Positions 8,148-16,486 of a DNA stretch of 64,000 bases are shown in pieces. The notes below the pieces were generated by a model. It did not search any database. It was not told the DNA's origin and saw only the letters and a program-made list of their open reading frames with translations. Every line of letters starts with the position of its first letter. Within the stretch, counting starts at the first letter, position 1. Location of the stretch: the NCBI RefSeq assembly GCF_035621455.1, contig NZ_CP141822.1:1364001-1428000 (forward strand). The letters run 5' to 3'. The position numbers and the translations under genes were made by a program. The stretch comes from Vibrio natriegens NBRC 15636 = ATCC 14048 = DSM 759. Its GTDB lineage: Bacteria > Pseudomonadota > Gammaproteobacteria > Enterobacterales > Vibrionaceae.

Positions 8148-9323
8148 TTAGTAAACGATGTTTACCTTCGATGCATTTGCTACCGCATCTTGAACGGACT
8201 CTTCTGTACTATTTCGACGAGTAAGAACAACACCTAAGCGGCGGCGACCGTCGATTTCTGGCTTACCAAATAGGCGAACTTGAGTCTGTGGTTGTGCCAG
8301 GGCTTCAGCCACATTGTCAAAACGAATGTTTGTTGACGTACCTTGACCAAGAATCACCGCTGATGCAGAAGGACCATATTGAACGATTTGGTTGATCGGC
8401 ATACCAGTAAACGCGCGCACGTGCAGTGCAAACTCAGACATTTCTTGAGAAATCAGCGTAACCATACCTGTGTCATGTGGACGAGGAGAAACTTCGTTGA
8501 AGATGACTTTATCGCCCTTCACAAACAACTCAACACCAAAAATTCCGTAGCCGCCAAGAGCATTCACTACTTTTTCCGCAGTGTATTCCGCTGCTTTGAT
8601 GGCTTCTTCTGACATCGCTTGAGGCTGCCAAGACTCACGGTAGTCACCATCTTCTTGACGGTGACCGATTGGTGCGCAGAAGTGTACGCCGTCAACCGCA
8701 CGTACGGTTAGTAGGGTGATCTCGTAATCAAAGTCAATGAAGCCTTCAACAATGACACGACCAGCACCAGTGCGGCCACCTTCTTGAGCGTAGTTCCATG
8801 CTTTTTCAATATCAGCTTCTGATTTAATGACACTCTGGCCTTTACCAGATGAGCTCATCACTGGCTTAACTACACAAGGGATACCAACAAATTCAACTGC
8901 GGCTTTGAAATCGTTGTAGTTGTCTGCAAATCGGTAAGGGGAGGTAGTAAGCTCAAGCTCTTCAGCAGCTAAACGACGAATACCTTCACGGTTCATTGTA
9001 AGCTTAGTCGCCTTTGCCGTTGGAACGACATTCAGACCTTTTTCTTCTAACTCAACCAGTTTATCGGTCGCGATAGCTTCAATTTCAGGAACAACATAAG
9101 CAGGTTGCTCTTTATTGATGATTTCTTCTAACGCTTGACCATCCAACATATCAAGCACGTAGCTGCGGTGAGCGACTTGCATCGCCGGTGCATCCGCATA
9201 ACGGTCACACGCGATGACTTCCAGACCTAGTCGTTGGCATTCAATCGCGACTTCTTTACCAAGCTCGCCAGAGCCTAAAAGTAATACACGAGTAGCGTTT
9301 GCGCTGGTTGCAGTACCGAACAT
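8148..9323 (-). CDS. purT: Formate-dependent phosphoribosylglycinamide formyltransferase
   Basis: A 391-residue ATP-grasp enzyme. The N-terminal nucleotide-binding segment is [17 protein letters not shown] (residues 12-28). Metal/ATP-binding parts include [20 protein letters not shown] (about 263-282). It makes formyl-GAR from GAR, formate and ATP in purine synthesis, as an alternative to folate-dependent PurN. A PurR-type palindrome lies 68 bp upstream of the start, which fits purine repression. Single transcription unit ending at the shared terminator. Confidence 0.96.
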   Translation of the reverse strand: MFGTATSANATRVLLLGSGELGKEVAIECQRLGLEVIACDRYADAPAMQVAHRSYVLDMLDGQALEEIINKEQPAYVVPEIEAIATDKLVELEEKGLNVVPTAKATKLTMNREGIRRLAAEELELTTSPYRFADNYNDFKAAVEFVGIPCVVKPVMSSSGKGQSVIKSEADIEKAWNYAQEGGRTGAGRVIVEGFIDFDYEITLLTVRAVDGVHFCAPIGHRQEDGDYRESWQPQAMSEEAIKAAEYTAEKVVNALGGYGIFGVELFVKGDKVIFNEVSPRPHDTGMVTLISQEMSEFALHVRAFTGMPINQIVQYGPSASAVILGQGTSTNIRFDNVAEALAQPQTQVRLFGKPEIDGRRRLGVVLTRRNSTEESVQDAVANASKVNIVY

Positions 9324-9390
9324 ATCGTTCCCTTACAAAATAAAGTGATGAGACAGAATTTGCAGGGGATCATACTGAATTTTTATCGTA

Positions 9391-9406
9391 AAGCAAACGT
9401 TTGCGT
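9391..9406. promoter_or_regulatory. PurR operator of purT
   Basis: AAGCAAACGTTTGCGT contains the perfect core GCAAACGTTTGC and closely matches the established PurR box ACGCAAACGTTTGCGT. It is 68 bases upstream of the purT ATG on the purT-proximal side of the intergenic region. Confidence 0.85.
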
Positions 9407-9424
9407 ATGGTTTTTTGCTAATAA

Positions 9425-9452
9425 AAAAGCTCTACATCATGTAGAGCTTTCA
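9425..9452. terminator. Terminator after cdd
   Basis: AAAGCTCTACAT and ATGTAGAGCTTT form a near-perfect stem flanked by A-rich and T-containing sequence, just past the 3' end of the leftward cdd gene. Confidence 0.85.
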
Positions 9453-9470
9453 TCGACATCATTATGTAAA

Positions 9471-10358
9471 TTACACGTTAACGAAACTTAGTGGAATGTC
9501 GGGATTCAACGCTTCTAACGTTGATTGCGTATCAGCAAGATGACTGATCTTACCTTCTGAATTTTCCACTAAAGCGGCCGCTTTGATGTTATCAAAGGCT
9601 TCACCCGCCAGTAGTACCTGAATCAAAGCAACTTGAAGAGGAGGAAGGCTCGGGTTAAACGCCGCGTTCTCTGCGTAAGCGCCTTGGAAAACGCGACCAT
9701 CAGCAAGCTCTAACGCCAGTCCACTCAGGTTATTGGTGTAAGGAGCATGGCTCATGTTCATCGCATCGACGGCTTTTTGAATCAACGCATCGTTCTCATC
9801 ACATTCGAACTGATGCTTAACTTCTGCCATTAAGCCAGATTTGATACCCAAATCGGCTGGGCCAAATGCTTCAGGCAGATATTCATGTAACGATTTTTCT
9901 TCACGCTCTGGCAATTGGACTTTTAACTCTTTCGCTGTAGACAGCTCGTTCATGAACTGACGACAGTGGCCACAAGGGCTAAAGTTAATCGTGATGTCTT
10001 TAACACCGCGTTCACCCTTCATCCAGGCGTGGCTGATTGCAGATTGTTCTGCGTGAACTGTTTGACCAAGTTGAACGCCAAGGAACTCCATGTTTGCGCC
10101 GAAGTAGAGACGGCCAGAAAGCCCGCGAACAATGGCACCAACATAAAACTCAGAAATAGGCGCGTAAGAATAAGCAGCGGCAAAAGGAAGCAGAGCAACA
10201 CGCAGCTCTTTGTCAGATAGAGCGGTAGCAGACAGTAACTGCTCAAACTGCTGTGCTGAAAGAGTAGCATCAAAATCGTCGGCTAAAACGATAGGAGCAA
10301 GTTGGTTTGAAAGTGCTTCAGGTGCGCTTGCTAGCGCTTGTTCAATGCGACTTTTCAT
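9471..10358 (-). CDS. cdd: Cytidine deaminase
   Basis: 295 residues, the long two-domain form of enterics and vibrios. The N-terminal catalytic domain has the zinc motif [11 protein letters not shown] (HAE, about residues 102-104) and the second zinc site SPCGHC (about 128-133). The C-terminal half is the degenerate second domain ([15 protein letters not shown]). It deaminates cytidine and deoxycytidine to uridine forms for nucleoside salvage. Upstream is a CRP-like site, consistent with the CRP/CytR control known for cdd. Confidence 0.96.
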   Translation of the reverse strand: MKSRIEQALASAPEALSNQLAPIVLADDFDATLSAQQFEQLLSATALSDKELRVALLPFAAAYSYAPISEFYVGAIVRGLSGRLYFGANMEFLGVQLGQTVHAEQSAISHAWMKGERGVKDITINFSPCGHCRQFMNELSTAKELKVQLPEREEKSLHEYLPEAFGPADLGIKSGLMAEVKHQFECDENDALIQKAVDAMNMSHAPYTNNLSGLALELADGRVFQGAYAENAAFNPSLPPLQVALIQVLLAGEAFDNIKAAALVENSEGKISHLADTQSTLEALNPDIPLSFVNV

Positions 10359-10413
10359 GTTGAATCCTTGTTATTGCATGGACAGTTATTCTATGCAAAG
10401 TGGGAAAATGTTC

Positions 10414-10429
10414 TGTGCTTTAGATCACG
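10414..10429 (-). promoter_or_regulatory. CRP-like binding site upstream of cdd
   Basis: TGTGCTTTAGATCACG fits the CRP pattern TGTGA-N6-TCACA with one mismatch in each half. It is about 56-71 bases upstream of the cdd start, a usual activator position. Confidence 0.55.
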
Positions 10430-10646
10430 CAAAGTAATGCAATTAAAATTCACGTTACATAATTAGAGTGAAGTCACACATGTATTCGATTGCACAGGCG
10501 CTGAATGTTACGTCGATCTCTTAACTATATTAACTCATACACATATCGCCAAGTAATGAGGCTTTGATCGTCGCTCTATTACATGTCCAAGAGGTAAGGT
10601 TGCGAACGGATTTCAATCTTCAGAGGGAGACTTGGAGAGAGTTGGG

Positions 10647-10675
10647 GAAGACCTGCCCAGATGATAGGCAGGCCG
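10647..10675 (-). terminator. Possible terminator after yohK
   Basis: CCTGCC (10652-10657) pairs with GGCAGG (10668-10673) just beyond the 3' end of yohK. The following T tract is poor, so this is a weak candidate. Confidence 0.4.
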
Positions 10676-10687
10676 AAAACTTGATTC

Positions 10688-11365
10688 TTATTGATATAAC
10701 CAGACAGCCAGAGCGAAAAAGCTCGGAGCCAGAACCGACGTAATAATGCCGCAAAGCACTAACGCCAAAGACGAGAACGCCGCGTCTGCGGGTTGTTTCT
10801 CAACACACGTCGCAGTACCCAGTGCGTGGGACACCGTACCCATGGTTAAACCTCGGGCAATAGGATGCTTGATCCCAATAAGGTTGTAGATAGGGTAAGC
10901 CACAATCGCACCCAACAAGCCAACCAGAAGAACCAAAATCGCCGCAACTGCCGCTTCACCACCAAGGTGGCTGGAGATTTCCATCGCAATAGGGGTAGTC
11001 ACTGATTTACCAACCAAGCTCGCGATCAAACTTAACTCGGTGTGAAAAGCGACGGCGATGAGAGTTGCCGTCATCATCGACATAACACTGCCCAGAACAC
11101 AAGCGAAGGTAATGATGCGCCAGTTTGCTCTGATCTGAGGAAGCTGTTCATATAACGGGTAAGCTAGCGCCACAACGGCTGGTTGTAGCAGGAAACTAAA
11201 CACTTCGTTGTCGGCGTAGTAAGTGTCAAACGGCACGTTCAAGTAGGTCAACAACGGAATAATGACCGCAATACAAATAAGCAGTGGGTTAACAATTGGG
11301 TGGTTCGCTTTAATCGCAATCTGACGTGCAACAAGGAAAACGACAATAGTGAGTAAAATCCACAT
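10688..11365 (-). CDS. yohK: CidB/LrgB family membrane protein
   Basis: A 225-residue LrgB-type integral membrane protein with about six or seven hydrophobic segments. It contains the family-typical LVGKSVTTPIAMEIS (about residues 120-134) and GLTMGTVSHALGTATC (about 173-188). It partners the CidA/LrgA-like protein encoded 1 bp upstream. The pair has been described as holin/antiholin-like or as export systems for murein fragments or small metabolites; the function in vibrios is not settled. Confidence 0.85.
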   Translation of the reverse strand: MWILLTIVVFLVARQIAIKANHPIVNPLLICIAVIIPLLTYLNVPFDTYYADNEVFSFLLQPAVVALAYPLYEQLPQIRANWRIITFACVLGSVMSMMTATLIAVAFHTELSLIASLVGKSVTTPIAMEISSHLGGEAAVAAILVLLVGLLGAIVAYPIYNLIGIKHPIARGLTMGTVSHALGTATCVEKQPADAAFSSLALVLCGIITSVLAPSFFALAVWLYQ

Positions 11366-11366
11366 A

Positions 11367-11741
11367 TTAGTGTTTCTCCTTTAGCAGATAATCCAGCAGC
11401 CATGCGAGACTCACCAGCACAATCAATGTGCCGCCGACCGCACTTGCAAGAATGGGTAGTGCGTTGGCGAAAAGCATGTCGAAATGATCCATCAGGCCAA
11501 CACTAACCGGAACGAACAATAAGATCATGTAGCGAATAAACAGAGTTGCGCCAGTTTTCACCCACTCAACTTTGACAAGTCCGGTTGCCATAGAAAGGAA
11601 TAACAGGATCATGCCGATAACACTGCCTGGGACGGAAGTGTCAGTAAATCTTTGAATAGTAACTCCGATCCCAAGTGCTCCCATGATGAGAAAGAGGGAA
11701 ACGAGCAATTGGGTCAGTTGTAATAATCGGTCTTTTATCAT
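11367..11741 (-). CDS. yohJ: CidA/LrgA family membrane protein
   Basis: About 124 residues from ATG 11741, with four membrane segments. Family signatures are visible: SVPGSVIGMILLFL (about residues 34-47) and RYMILLFVPVSVGLMDHF (about 71-88). A GTG 30 bases upstream would extend the frame, but the ATG gives the usual family start MIKDRLLQL. It forms a two-gene operon with yohK, and the spacing of one base suggests translational coupling. Confidence 0.82.
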   Translation of the reverse strand: MIKDRLLQLTQLLVSLFLIMGALGIGVTIQRFTDTSVPGSVIGMILLFLSMATGLVKVEWVKTGATLFIRYMILLFVPVSVGLMDHFDMLFANALPILASAVGGTLIVLVSLAWLLDYLLKEKH

Positions 11742-11799
11742 TTGGGCAGCATATAAAAACGACAAGTGCACCTGACGGTGCCCTTGATTAAGTAAGAAA

Positions 11800-13221
11800 T
11801 TAAGAGGCTAGGCTCTCTACGTAACGATAAACGGATTTTAATAGTGCTATTTTCTTTTCGTCACTTTCATGTTCGTGAACTAAGTTTTCTAAATTCAGCA
11901 TATACTCTTCGATTTGGCTTTCAAACACTTCACGGCAGTGCTGTGCCCAACGTCTTTGTTCCTGTTCGTCTAACGTGCCAGGGAAGTTTCGAGCACGGTA
12001 ACGGAACAACAGTGGTTTAATGCGCTTGTCATCGAACTCAATATCCAGAGCGGCCAGATTATTCGGGTCGGTCTCGCGAATAATATCCATCGCTGCGCGA
12101 TCCGCCGGAGAGAAGAAGCCATCGTACAGTTGAGTATCCACATCATCACTTTTTTCAAATGTGCGCTCAACAGAAAACAGGCTGATCAGCTTTTCTCGAA
12201 TCTCTGGGTGCTGACGCAACAGAGCCAGATTGTTCAAGCATTGTTGACGGTCAATGCCGATAGACTCCGCGTTTTCAGCCGTCAGTGTTTTCGCTGGTGC
12301 CAGAATAGGGCACTTATTCAAGTGAACAAGTTTAACTGGCACAGGCAGCAAATCACCGAGATCTTCTCGCTTGGTGTACAACCTTTCGTGCAGCTCTTCC
12401 GCAGACAGCTCTAGGATAGGTTGCGGATCTTTGGCTAAATCAATCGTGATAACCGCGTTGTTGTTCGTCGGATGCCATGCAACAGGCACAATCCAGCTTG
12501 TGTACTGACACTCGCGTCCTAACATGCCAGAAACGTGCATCAGAGGCGTCATATTAACGATATCAACCAATTCATTCAGCTTACGCTTTTGACGCATGGA
12601 GAAGAAGTAATCGAACAACTTAGGCTGAGCGGCTTTAACTTTCTTCGCCATCTCGATCGTTGCGATAACGTCAGCCATGGCATCGTGTGCATTGCTGTGT
12701 TCAATACCGTTGGCAACAGACAAATGCTCAAGTTTGAAGCTAGGAAAGCCTTCTTCATTTTCTGGCCATTCAACGCCTTCTGGTCGAAGGGCATGACAAG
12801 CGCGCAGCACATCAAGTAAATCCCAGCGCGAATTGCCGTTCTGCCAACTCCACGCATACGGGTCAATAAAGTTGCGGTAACAGGTGTAACGCGTCACTTC
12901 ATCATCAAAACGAATACTGTTGTAACCCAAACTGGTGGTATTGGGTTTGGATAACTCGGCATGAATTTTAGCAATGAACTCAGGCTCAGGCAGACCTTCC
13001 TGCACCGCCTTTTGTGGGATAATCCCAGTAATTAAAGCAGCTTCAGGAGAAGGAAGGTAATCAGCAGGTGGCTGGCAATACATAACTAAAGGCTCGCCGA
13101 TGATATTGAAATTTTCATCTGTGCGAACACCAGCAAATTGACTCGGACGATCTTTTGCAGGGTTTGTTCCCCAAGTTTCGTAGTCAAAGAAGAAAAAAGT
13201 GGGCTGATTATCTTGGTGCAT
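11800..13221 (-). CDS. sbcB: Exodeoxyribonuclease I
   Basis: A 473-residue DnaQ-fold 3'-5' exonuclease specific for single-stranded DNA, used in recombination and mismatch repair. The Exo I acidic motif FFFDYETWGTNPAKDRPSQF is at residues 10-29. Exo II lies around GYNSIRFDDEVTRY (about 97-110) and Exo III at SNAHDAMADVIATI (about 175-188). The length matches the family. It lies next to tcyP in V. cholerae (recalled gene order); here 4.8 kb of island DNA separates them. Confidence 0.96.
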   Translation of the reverse strand: MHQDNQPTFFFFDYETWGTNPAKDRPSQFAGVRTDENFNIIGEPLVMYCQPPADYLPSPEAALITGIIPQKAVQEGLPEPEFIAKIHAELSKPNTTSLGYNSIRFDDEVTRYTCYRNFIDPYAWSWQNGNSRWDLLDVLRACHALRPEGVEWPENEEGFPSFKLEHLSVANGIEHSNAHDAMADVIATIEMAKKVKAAQPKLFDYFFSMRQKRKLNELVDIVNMTPLMHVSGMLGRECQYTSWIVPVAWHPTNNNAVITIDLAKDPQPILELSAEELHERLYTKREDLGDLLPVPVKLVHLNKCPILAPAKTLTAENAESIGIDRQQCLNNLALLRQHPEIREKLISLFSVERTFEKSDDVDTQLYDGFFSPADRAAMDIIRETDPNNLAALDIEFDDKRIKPLLFRYRARNFPGTLDEQEQRRWAQHCREVFESQIEEYMLNLENLVHEHESDEKKIALLKSVYRYVESLAS

Positions 13222-13305
13222 TCTGCTTACCGTTTACGGAACCGATAAGAGTATTAGACCATTCAATGCCTTAACTCGCAACGAAAGATGCAAGGTAAAG
13301 TTGTG

Positions 13306-13349
13306 AATATGAAAAAGCCGATAAGTGTCCATCGGCTTGATTTTTCCGC
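13306..13349. repeat. Left imperfect direct repeat bounding the sbcB-tcyP island
   Basis: This 44-bp segment aligns to 18054-18097 with 35 identical positions; six of the nine mismatches are in the hairpin loop. Both copies contain a terminator-like stem (AAAAGCCGAT / CCATCGGCTT, then T-rich). The recombinase remnant begins 11 bases to the right. This is the expected geometry of attL beside an integrase gene. Two independently evolved, similar terminators remain possible. Confidence 0.55.
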
Positions 13350-13360
13350 AACTATTGTGA

Positions 13361-13510
13361 GCCCAATTTGAAAGGTTACGCGATAACTTAATCTTACCTC
13401 AGTGGCGAGCCCACGACTTCCGCCGCAGTATTTCTACCACATGTTCAGAACTCGGCACTATGTCACACGTAACCGAAAAAATGCTCGGGCATGAGCTAGT
13501 ATACATATAG
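13361..13510 (+). pseudogene. Tyrosine recombinase (phage-type integrase), C-terminal remnant
   Basis: An open stretch of 49 codons between in-frame stops (TGA 13358, TAG 13508), without a start codon. It reads WRAHDFRRSISTTCSELG then HVTEKMLGHEL. This matches the conserved end of site-specific tyrosine recombinases: the HxxR box (HDFRR), the spacer, and the LGHE segment where the third catalytic His/Trp sits. The catalytic Tyr downstream and all N-terminal parts are gone. It lies just inside the left direct repeat and explains how the island arrived. Confidence 0.75.
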
Positions 13511-13532
13511 CTAAACAATTAGTTGCATTGAT

Positions 13533-13625
13533 CACTAACTCACCGGTAATGCTTTGAAGCTCATAATGAAAGGCGGCATGATAAAGAAAGCAACCGCGTA
13601 TTTAAGCCGCTGAATAAGAGTTAAC
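13533..13625 (+). repeat. attC-like site, 93-bp class (copy 1)
   Basis: Starts CACTAAC and ends GTTAAC, a pair of inverted core-like ends. It has internal arms GGCGGC / AGCCGC and the shared interior CTTTGAAGCTC then GAAAGGCGGCATGATA. The same layout and exact length recur at 14846-14938, and related 96-102 bp forms at 35776 and 40417. It precedes a cassette-like gene. Confidence 0.5.
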
Positions 13626-13709
13626 TTTTAAGGGAAACATTAGTTATCTCGAAAAGCTGCATTACTCATTAATTTAAACTGATCGCATATCACTATAAGG
13701 AGCATAGTT

Positions 13710-13895
13710 ATGTCTGTGGAAAATGAAAAACAAGAAGTTACAGTTGTGGATATAAAAATGCCATTTATGTCGATGGTTGTTTTTATGGTTAAACTTGCGA
13801 TTGCCTCGATCCCTGCAGCTATAATTCTGAGCCTAATTTTTGGTATTTTAATGGGGTTGTTTGGTAGCGTGTTCCATGGAATGGGGCGGTATTAA
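13710..13895 (+). CDS. Small membrane protein of unknown function
   Basis: 61 residues: a charged N-terminus (MSVENEKQEVTVVDIK), then one long or two short hydrophobic segments (about residues 18-55) rich in Met, Ile and Gly. It starts at ATG after AAGGAGCATAG, a strong ribosome-binding site. It is immediately followed by a full-length attC-like site, so it has the form of an integron gene cassette. No family recognised. Confidence 0.65.
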   Translation: MSVENEKQEVTVVDIKMPFMSMVVFMVKLAIASIPAAIILSLIFGILMGLFGSVFHGMGRY

Positions 13896-13897
13896 AA

Positions 13898-14021
13898 GCT
13901 AACATATTGTTCAAGGTGATTCGCAACGCATGGCACTTTTACTATGCGCTGGTTTATATGTTTTAAGTGGCTTTGAGCAGTTTCGGCATTGCGTTGATCA
14001 CACTTTAACTTTGCGTTAGGC
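13898..14021 (+). repeat. attC-like recombination site, 124-bp VCR/VPR type
   Basis: Begins GCTAAC and ends GCGTTAGGC, inverted core sites matching RYYYAAC and GTTRRRY. The interior has GATTCGCAACGCATGGCAC, resembling the Vibrio super-integron repeats recalled for V. cholerae and V. parahaemolyticus. The length fits that class. It starts two bases after the stop of the preceding small gene. Confidence 0.75.
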
Positions 14022-14045
14022 ATTGATTAACAAAGGAGAGATCAT

Positions 14046-14576
14046 ATCAACTACTTAATTTCGCTGTTGTTTATTGCGGTCGCTTTTGCTCATCAGTTTT
14101 GGGATAAAGTAACAATTGATTCGTATACAATTATTTTGTTGGTTTTAGCTGTTATTCCCTGGCTGTTTCCATACCTTAAGTCGTTTGAGTTGCCTGGTGG
14201 TATCAAGGTTGAGATAAAAGATGCACTGGAGAAAGTTGAGGCTATTGAAGGTGAACTCGAATCTAGTTCCACTTTAAACTATGAAGGCATCGATAGTTCT
14301 ATGGCTTTTGTGGCTTTGCGTGTCGAAATAGAGAAAACTATTAGGAAATACCAAGGCGATTTAGGTCGAAAAAACCATTCCTTGTCTATCCGTTTACAGA
14401 TATTGGCAAATGATGGAGTTATAAGTAAAGCATTGGCGAATGCTTTATTAGAAATTGTTAAATTAGGAAATGCAGCAGCACATGGTCAAGTTATTGATTC
14501 AGAGGAAGCCGAACTAATATTAATGAAGGCTGGTGCATTGGTTGATAAATTAGATATTTCATTAGCAAATACCTAA
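14046..14576 (+). CDS. Membrane-anchored cassette protein of unknown function
   Basis: About 170-177 residues. Two N-terminal hydrophobic segments (about the first 45 residues) are followed by a soluble helical part containing EIKDALEKVEAIEGELE and a C-terminal block LLEIVKLGNAAAHGQVI that resembles DUF4145-like domains. The first standard start in frame is TTG 14067, but AAGGAG (14033-14038) sits 7 bases before ATC 14046, with the frame open between. An ATC start, or loss of an ATG, is therefore likely. A decayed attC-like end follows the stop. Confidence 0.6.
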   Translation: MNYLISLLFIAVAFAHQFWDKVTIDSYTIILLVLAVIPWLFPYLKSFELPGGIKVEIKDALEKVEAIEGELESSSTLNYEGIDSSMAFVALRVEIEKTIRKYQGDLGRKNHSLSIRLQILANDGVISKALANALLEIVKLGNAAAHGQVIDSEEAELILMKAGALVDKLDISLANT

Positions 14577-14600
14577 CAAAGTGCTCAAATCGACTGCAAA
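14573..14600 (+). repeat. Left half of an attC-like site
   Basis: CCTAACAAAGTGCTCAAATC overlaps the stop of the preceding gene and has the usual CCTAACAAA opening of Vibrio attC sites. No matching right core follows within 130 bases, so the site seems truncated. Confidence 0.4.
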
Positions 14601-14663
14601 GGTACAGTGGATTAGCTTTAGTGGTAACGCTGCCTACGTTTTATGCCAGCGCGCCCAAATAAT

Positions 14664-14831
14664 TTAGTGCAAACAAGCACCCAAAACCCCAGCCTTAAAC
14701 CCGCCTTCATGCTCAATCCAATCCATCACCGCTGCTCGAATCCAACGCAGCGGTGATTTGCTAATTGGCTCTGGGAAGTTGCGGTTCTTGGTTAATGTAA
14801 TTTTGGTTATACGCTTCCTGTTGCTAACAAA
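14664..14831 (-). pseudogene. AlpA-like excisionase/regulator remnant
   Basis: An open frame of 56 codons with no start, ending at a stop at 14664-14666. It reads LTKNRNFPEPISKSPLRW then AVMDWIEHEGGF. The pattern FPxP...SPLRW...V.DWI is that of the C-terminal half of AlpA/MerR-like helix-turn-helix regulators, which control excision of integrative islands. The N-terminal helices are missing. It fits the nearby integrase remnant and marks a collapsed mobile element. Confidence 0.55.
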
Positions 14832-14845
14832 TTAGTCTCATATAT

Positions 14846-14938
14846 CACTAACTCGCTGATTTTACTTTGAAGCTCTGAATGAAAGGCGGCATGATAATTA
14901 AAAAAGGATGGTTAGGAGCCGCCTTATAAGCGTTTGGC
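14846..14938 (+). repeat. attC-like site, 93-bp class (copy 2)
   Basis: CACTAAC to GCGTTTGGC, with long arms AAAGGCGGC / GCCGCCTT. The interior is near-identical to copy 1 (CTTTGAAGCTC, GAAAGGCGGCATGATAA). The lipoprotein gene starts 14 bases after it, as expected for a cassette boundary. Confidence 0.55.
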
Positions 14939-14951
14939 AAAAGGAACAAAA

Positions 14952-15467
14952 ATGAGCATCAAGCAATCAGTTTTAGTGCTACTTATAGGAACAACGTTAG
15001 TCGGTTGTAATAATAATAGTGATAAAGAAGAAACTTCAAATGAGAGTGGTGCCGAGCAAATCAAGGTAAAGATAACATTTGAGGAGTTTCAGGCTCAGGT
15101 CCTATCTACTATCCCCGATACAGGGTTGTACGTAGATTGTGGTGTTTCTCAAATAGATCAAGATGTAGACGAAGTTCAAAAGTGTATTGAATCATCGTTT
15201 TATGATGCTAAACCGTTTTATGGTTTTGACAAATTTGTGGGTGTTGACACTTTGCTGGGAGCAGCTTCAATCTTGAACGAGAATGGTACAGTTACAAATT
15301 GGTATTACGATAAACACTGTTTATTCGGCGCAGCAGAATGCAATAGCTTTGTTGAGTCAGTTACTTGTGAAAATCCAGCACTGCGATCAATAGATGAAAT
15401 TCAAGAGAAAGAACTTATGATGCAGTTCAGAGATAGGTTTTTTGAATGTAGTAATAGTAGTCAGTAA
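14952..15467 (+). CDS. Predicted lipoprotein of unknown function
   Basis: 171 residues from ATG 14952, preceded by AAAAGGAAC. The N-terminus has a signal peptide with lipobox LVGC (Cys about residue 19), followed by an acidic linker (NNNSDKEETSNESG). The mature domain has six or more Cys residues (for example DCGVSQIDQDVDEVQKC) that may form disulfides in the periplasm. It begins right after an attC-like site. No family recognised. An upstream TTG in frame is less likely. Confidence 0.7.
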   Translation: MSIKQSVLVLLIGTTLVGCNNNSDKEETSNESGAEQIKVKITFEEFQAQVLSTIPDTGLYVDCGVSQIDQDVDEVQKCIESSFYDAKPFYGFDKFVGVDTLLGAASILNENGTVTNWYYDKHCLFGAAECNSFVESVTCENPALRSIDEIQEKELMMQFRDRFFECSNSSQ

Positions 15468-15572
15468 TTTGCCCAACAAAGAGTTAAATGGGACTTGGCT
15501 CGCGCAGCATCAGTCCTTTTACATAGATATATTTACTAAACATCCAGCCAGTTTAGTAATGGAGAATTGAGT

Positions 15573-16301
15573 GTGAAACAAAATAAATACGACGATCCGG
15601 CTTTATTCGAAGCTTACGCCAAGATGCCGCGTTCAACTGATGGTCTAAAATCCGCAGGTGAGTGGGAAGTATTTCGTTCCAACTTACCTAAATTGTCGGG
15701 GAAGAAAGTACTGGATTTAGGTTGTGGCTACGGATGGCACTGCCAGTATGCCGTTGACCAAGGCGCTGAAGCTGTCGTAGGTATAGACTTATCAGAAAAG
15801 ATGCTAGAGAAAGCTCGCGAGTTAACAGATAAAGGCAATGTTACTTTTGAGCGATGTGCGATAGAAGATTTTGACGCAGAAGACGAATCCTTTGACGTTA
15901 TATTTAGCTCCCTTGCTTTACATTATGTTGAAGATCTTCGCTCGGTTTTTCAAAAAGCATTCAAGTTATTAAAGTCCAAAGGTGTTATCTGTTATTCCGT
16001 CGAGCATCCAATTTTTACTTCAAATAGTTCTCAAGATTGGTATTACGAAAAAAGTAAAATTCAACACTGGCCTTTGGATAATTACTTTCATGAAGGGGAA
16101 AGAAAAACAGAGTTTTTAGGCAGTGAAGTCATTAAATATCATCGCACAATAGAAACTCATATATCTACTCTGCTGTCCGAAGGATTTGAAATACGATCGG
16201 TATTGGAGCCTAAACCATCGGAAGAAATGGTGGAAAAAATGGGGTGGCATGATGAGCTGAGAAGGCCAATGATGTTAATAATAACAGCCGTTAAAAAATA
16301 G
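15573..16301 (+). CDS. Class I SAM-dependent methyltransferase
   Basis: 242 residues from GTG 15573, chosen because GGAGA (15561-15565) lies 8 bases upstream; a TTG two codons earlier is the alternative. SAM-binding motif I is VLDLGCGYGWH (about residues 45-55). Later motifs are VGIDLSEKMLEKAR (motif II), FDVIFSSLALHYVED (motif IV) and LLKSKGVICYSVEHP (post-motif). It resembles UbiE/small-molecule methyltransferases common in integron cassettes. The substrate is unknown. Flanked by decayed attC-like sequence. Confidence 0.8.
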   Translation: MKQNKYDDPALFEAYAKMPRSTDGLKSAGEWEVFRSNLPKLSGKKVLDLGCGYGWHCQYAVDQGAEAVVGIDLSEKMLEKARELTDKGNVTFERCAIEDFDAEDESFDVIFSSLALHYVEDLRSVFQKAFKLLKSKGVICYSVEHPIFTSNSSQDWYYEKSKIQHWPLDNYFHEGERKTEFLGSEVIKYHRTIETHISTLLSEGFEIRSVLEPKPSEEMVEKMGWHDELRRPMMLIITAVKK

Positions 16302-16486
16302 CCACCTAACAAGTGATTTACTCGCTCTTCTTTAAGAGGTCTTACTCATCTAATTTGTCTTATGGATCGCTAAATTACTGATTATTATTTCAATATTCGA
16401 ATGAAAATCGGCATGATAGCGGAAGGAAAGGACTCTCAGCCAATTTACAACCGGTCTGTGCTGGAACATAAAAACAGGGAAGGTTG
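16302..16486. other. Decayed attC-like sequence
   Basis: CCACCTAACAAGTGATTTAC right after the methyltransferase stop looks like an attC opening. From 16368, CGCTAAATTACTGATTATTA and GAATGAAAATCGGCATGATA match the 93-bp attC-like class, but the right end is not recognisable. No promoter or gene seen. Confidence 0.4.

Larger units (their letters stand above)
10359..10687. other. 329-bp intergenic region between yohK and cdd
   Basis: Holds the cdd promoter region and, next to yohK, a GC-rich hairpin (10647-10675). The central part shows no gene I can support. Confidence 0.4.

Noticed and set aside
10688..11741. Toxin/holin module
   Set aside because: The LrgA/LrgB-like pair is a conserved core gene pair in this order in vibrios, and nothing nearby suggests a phage or defence role.
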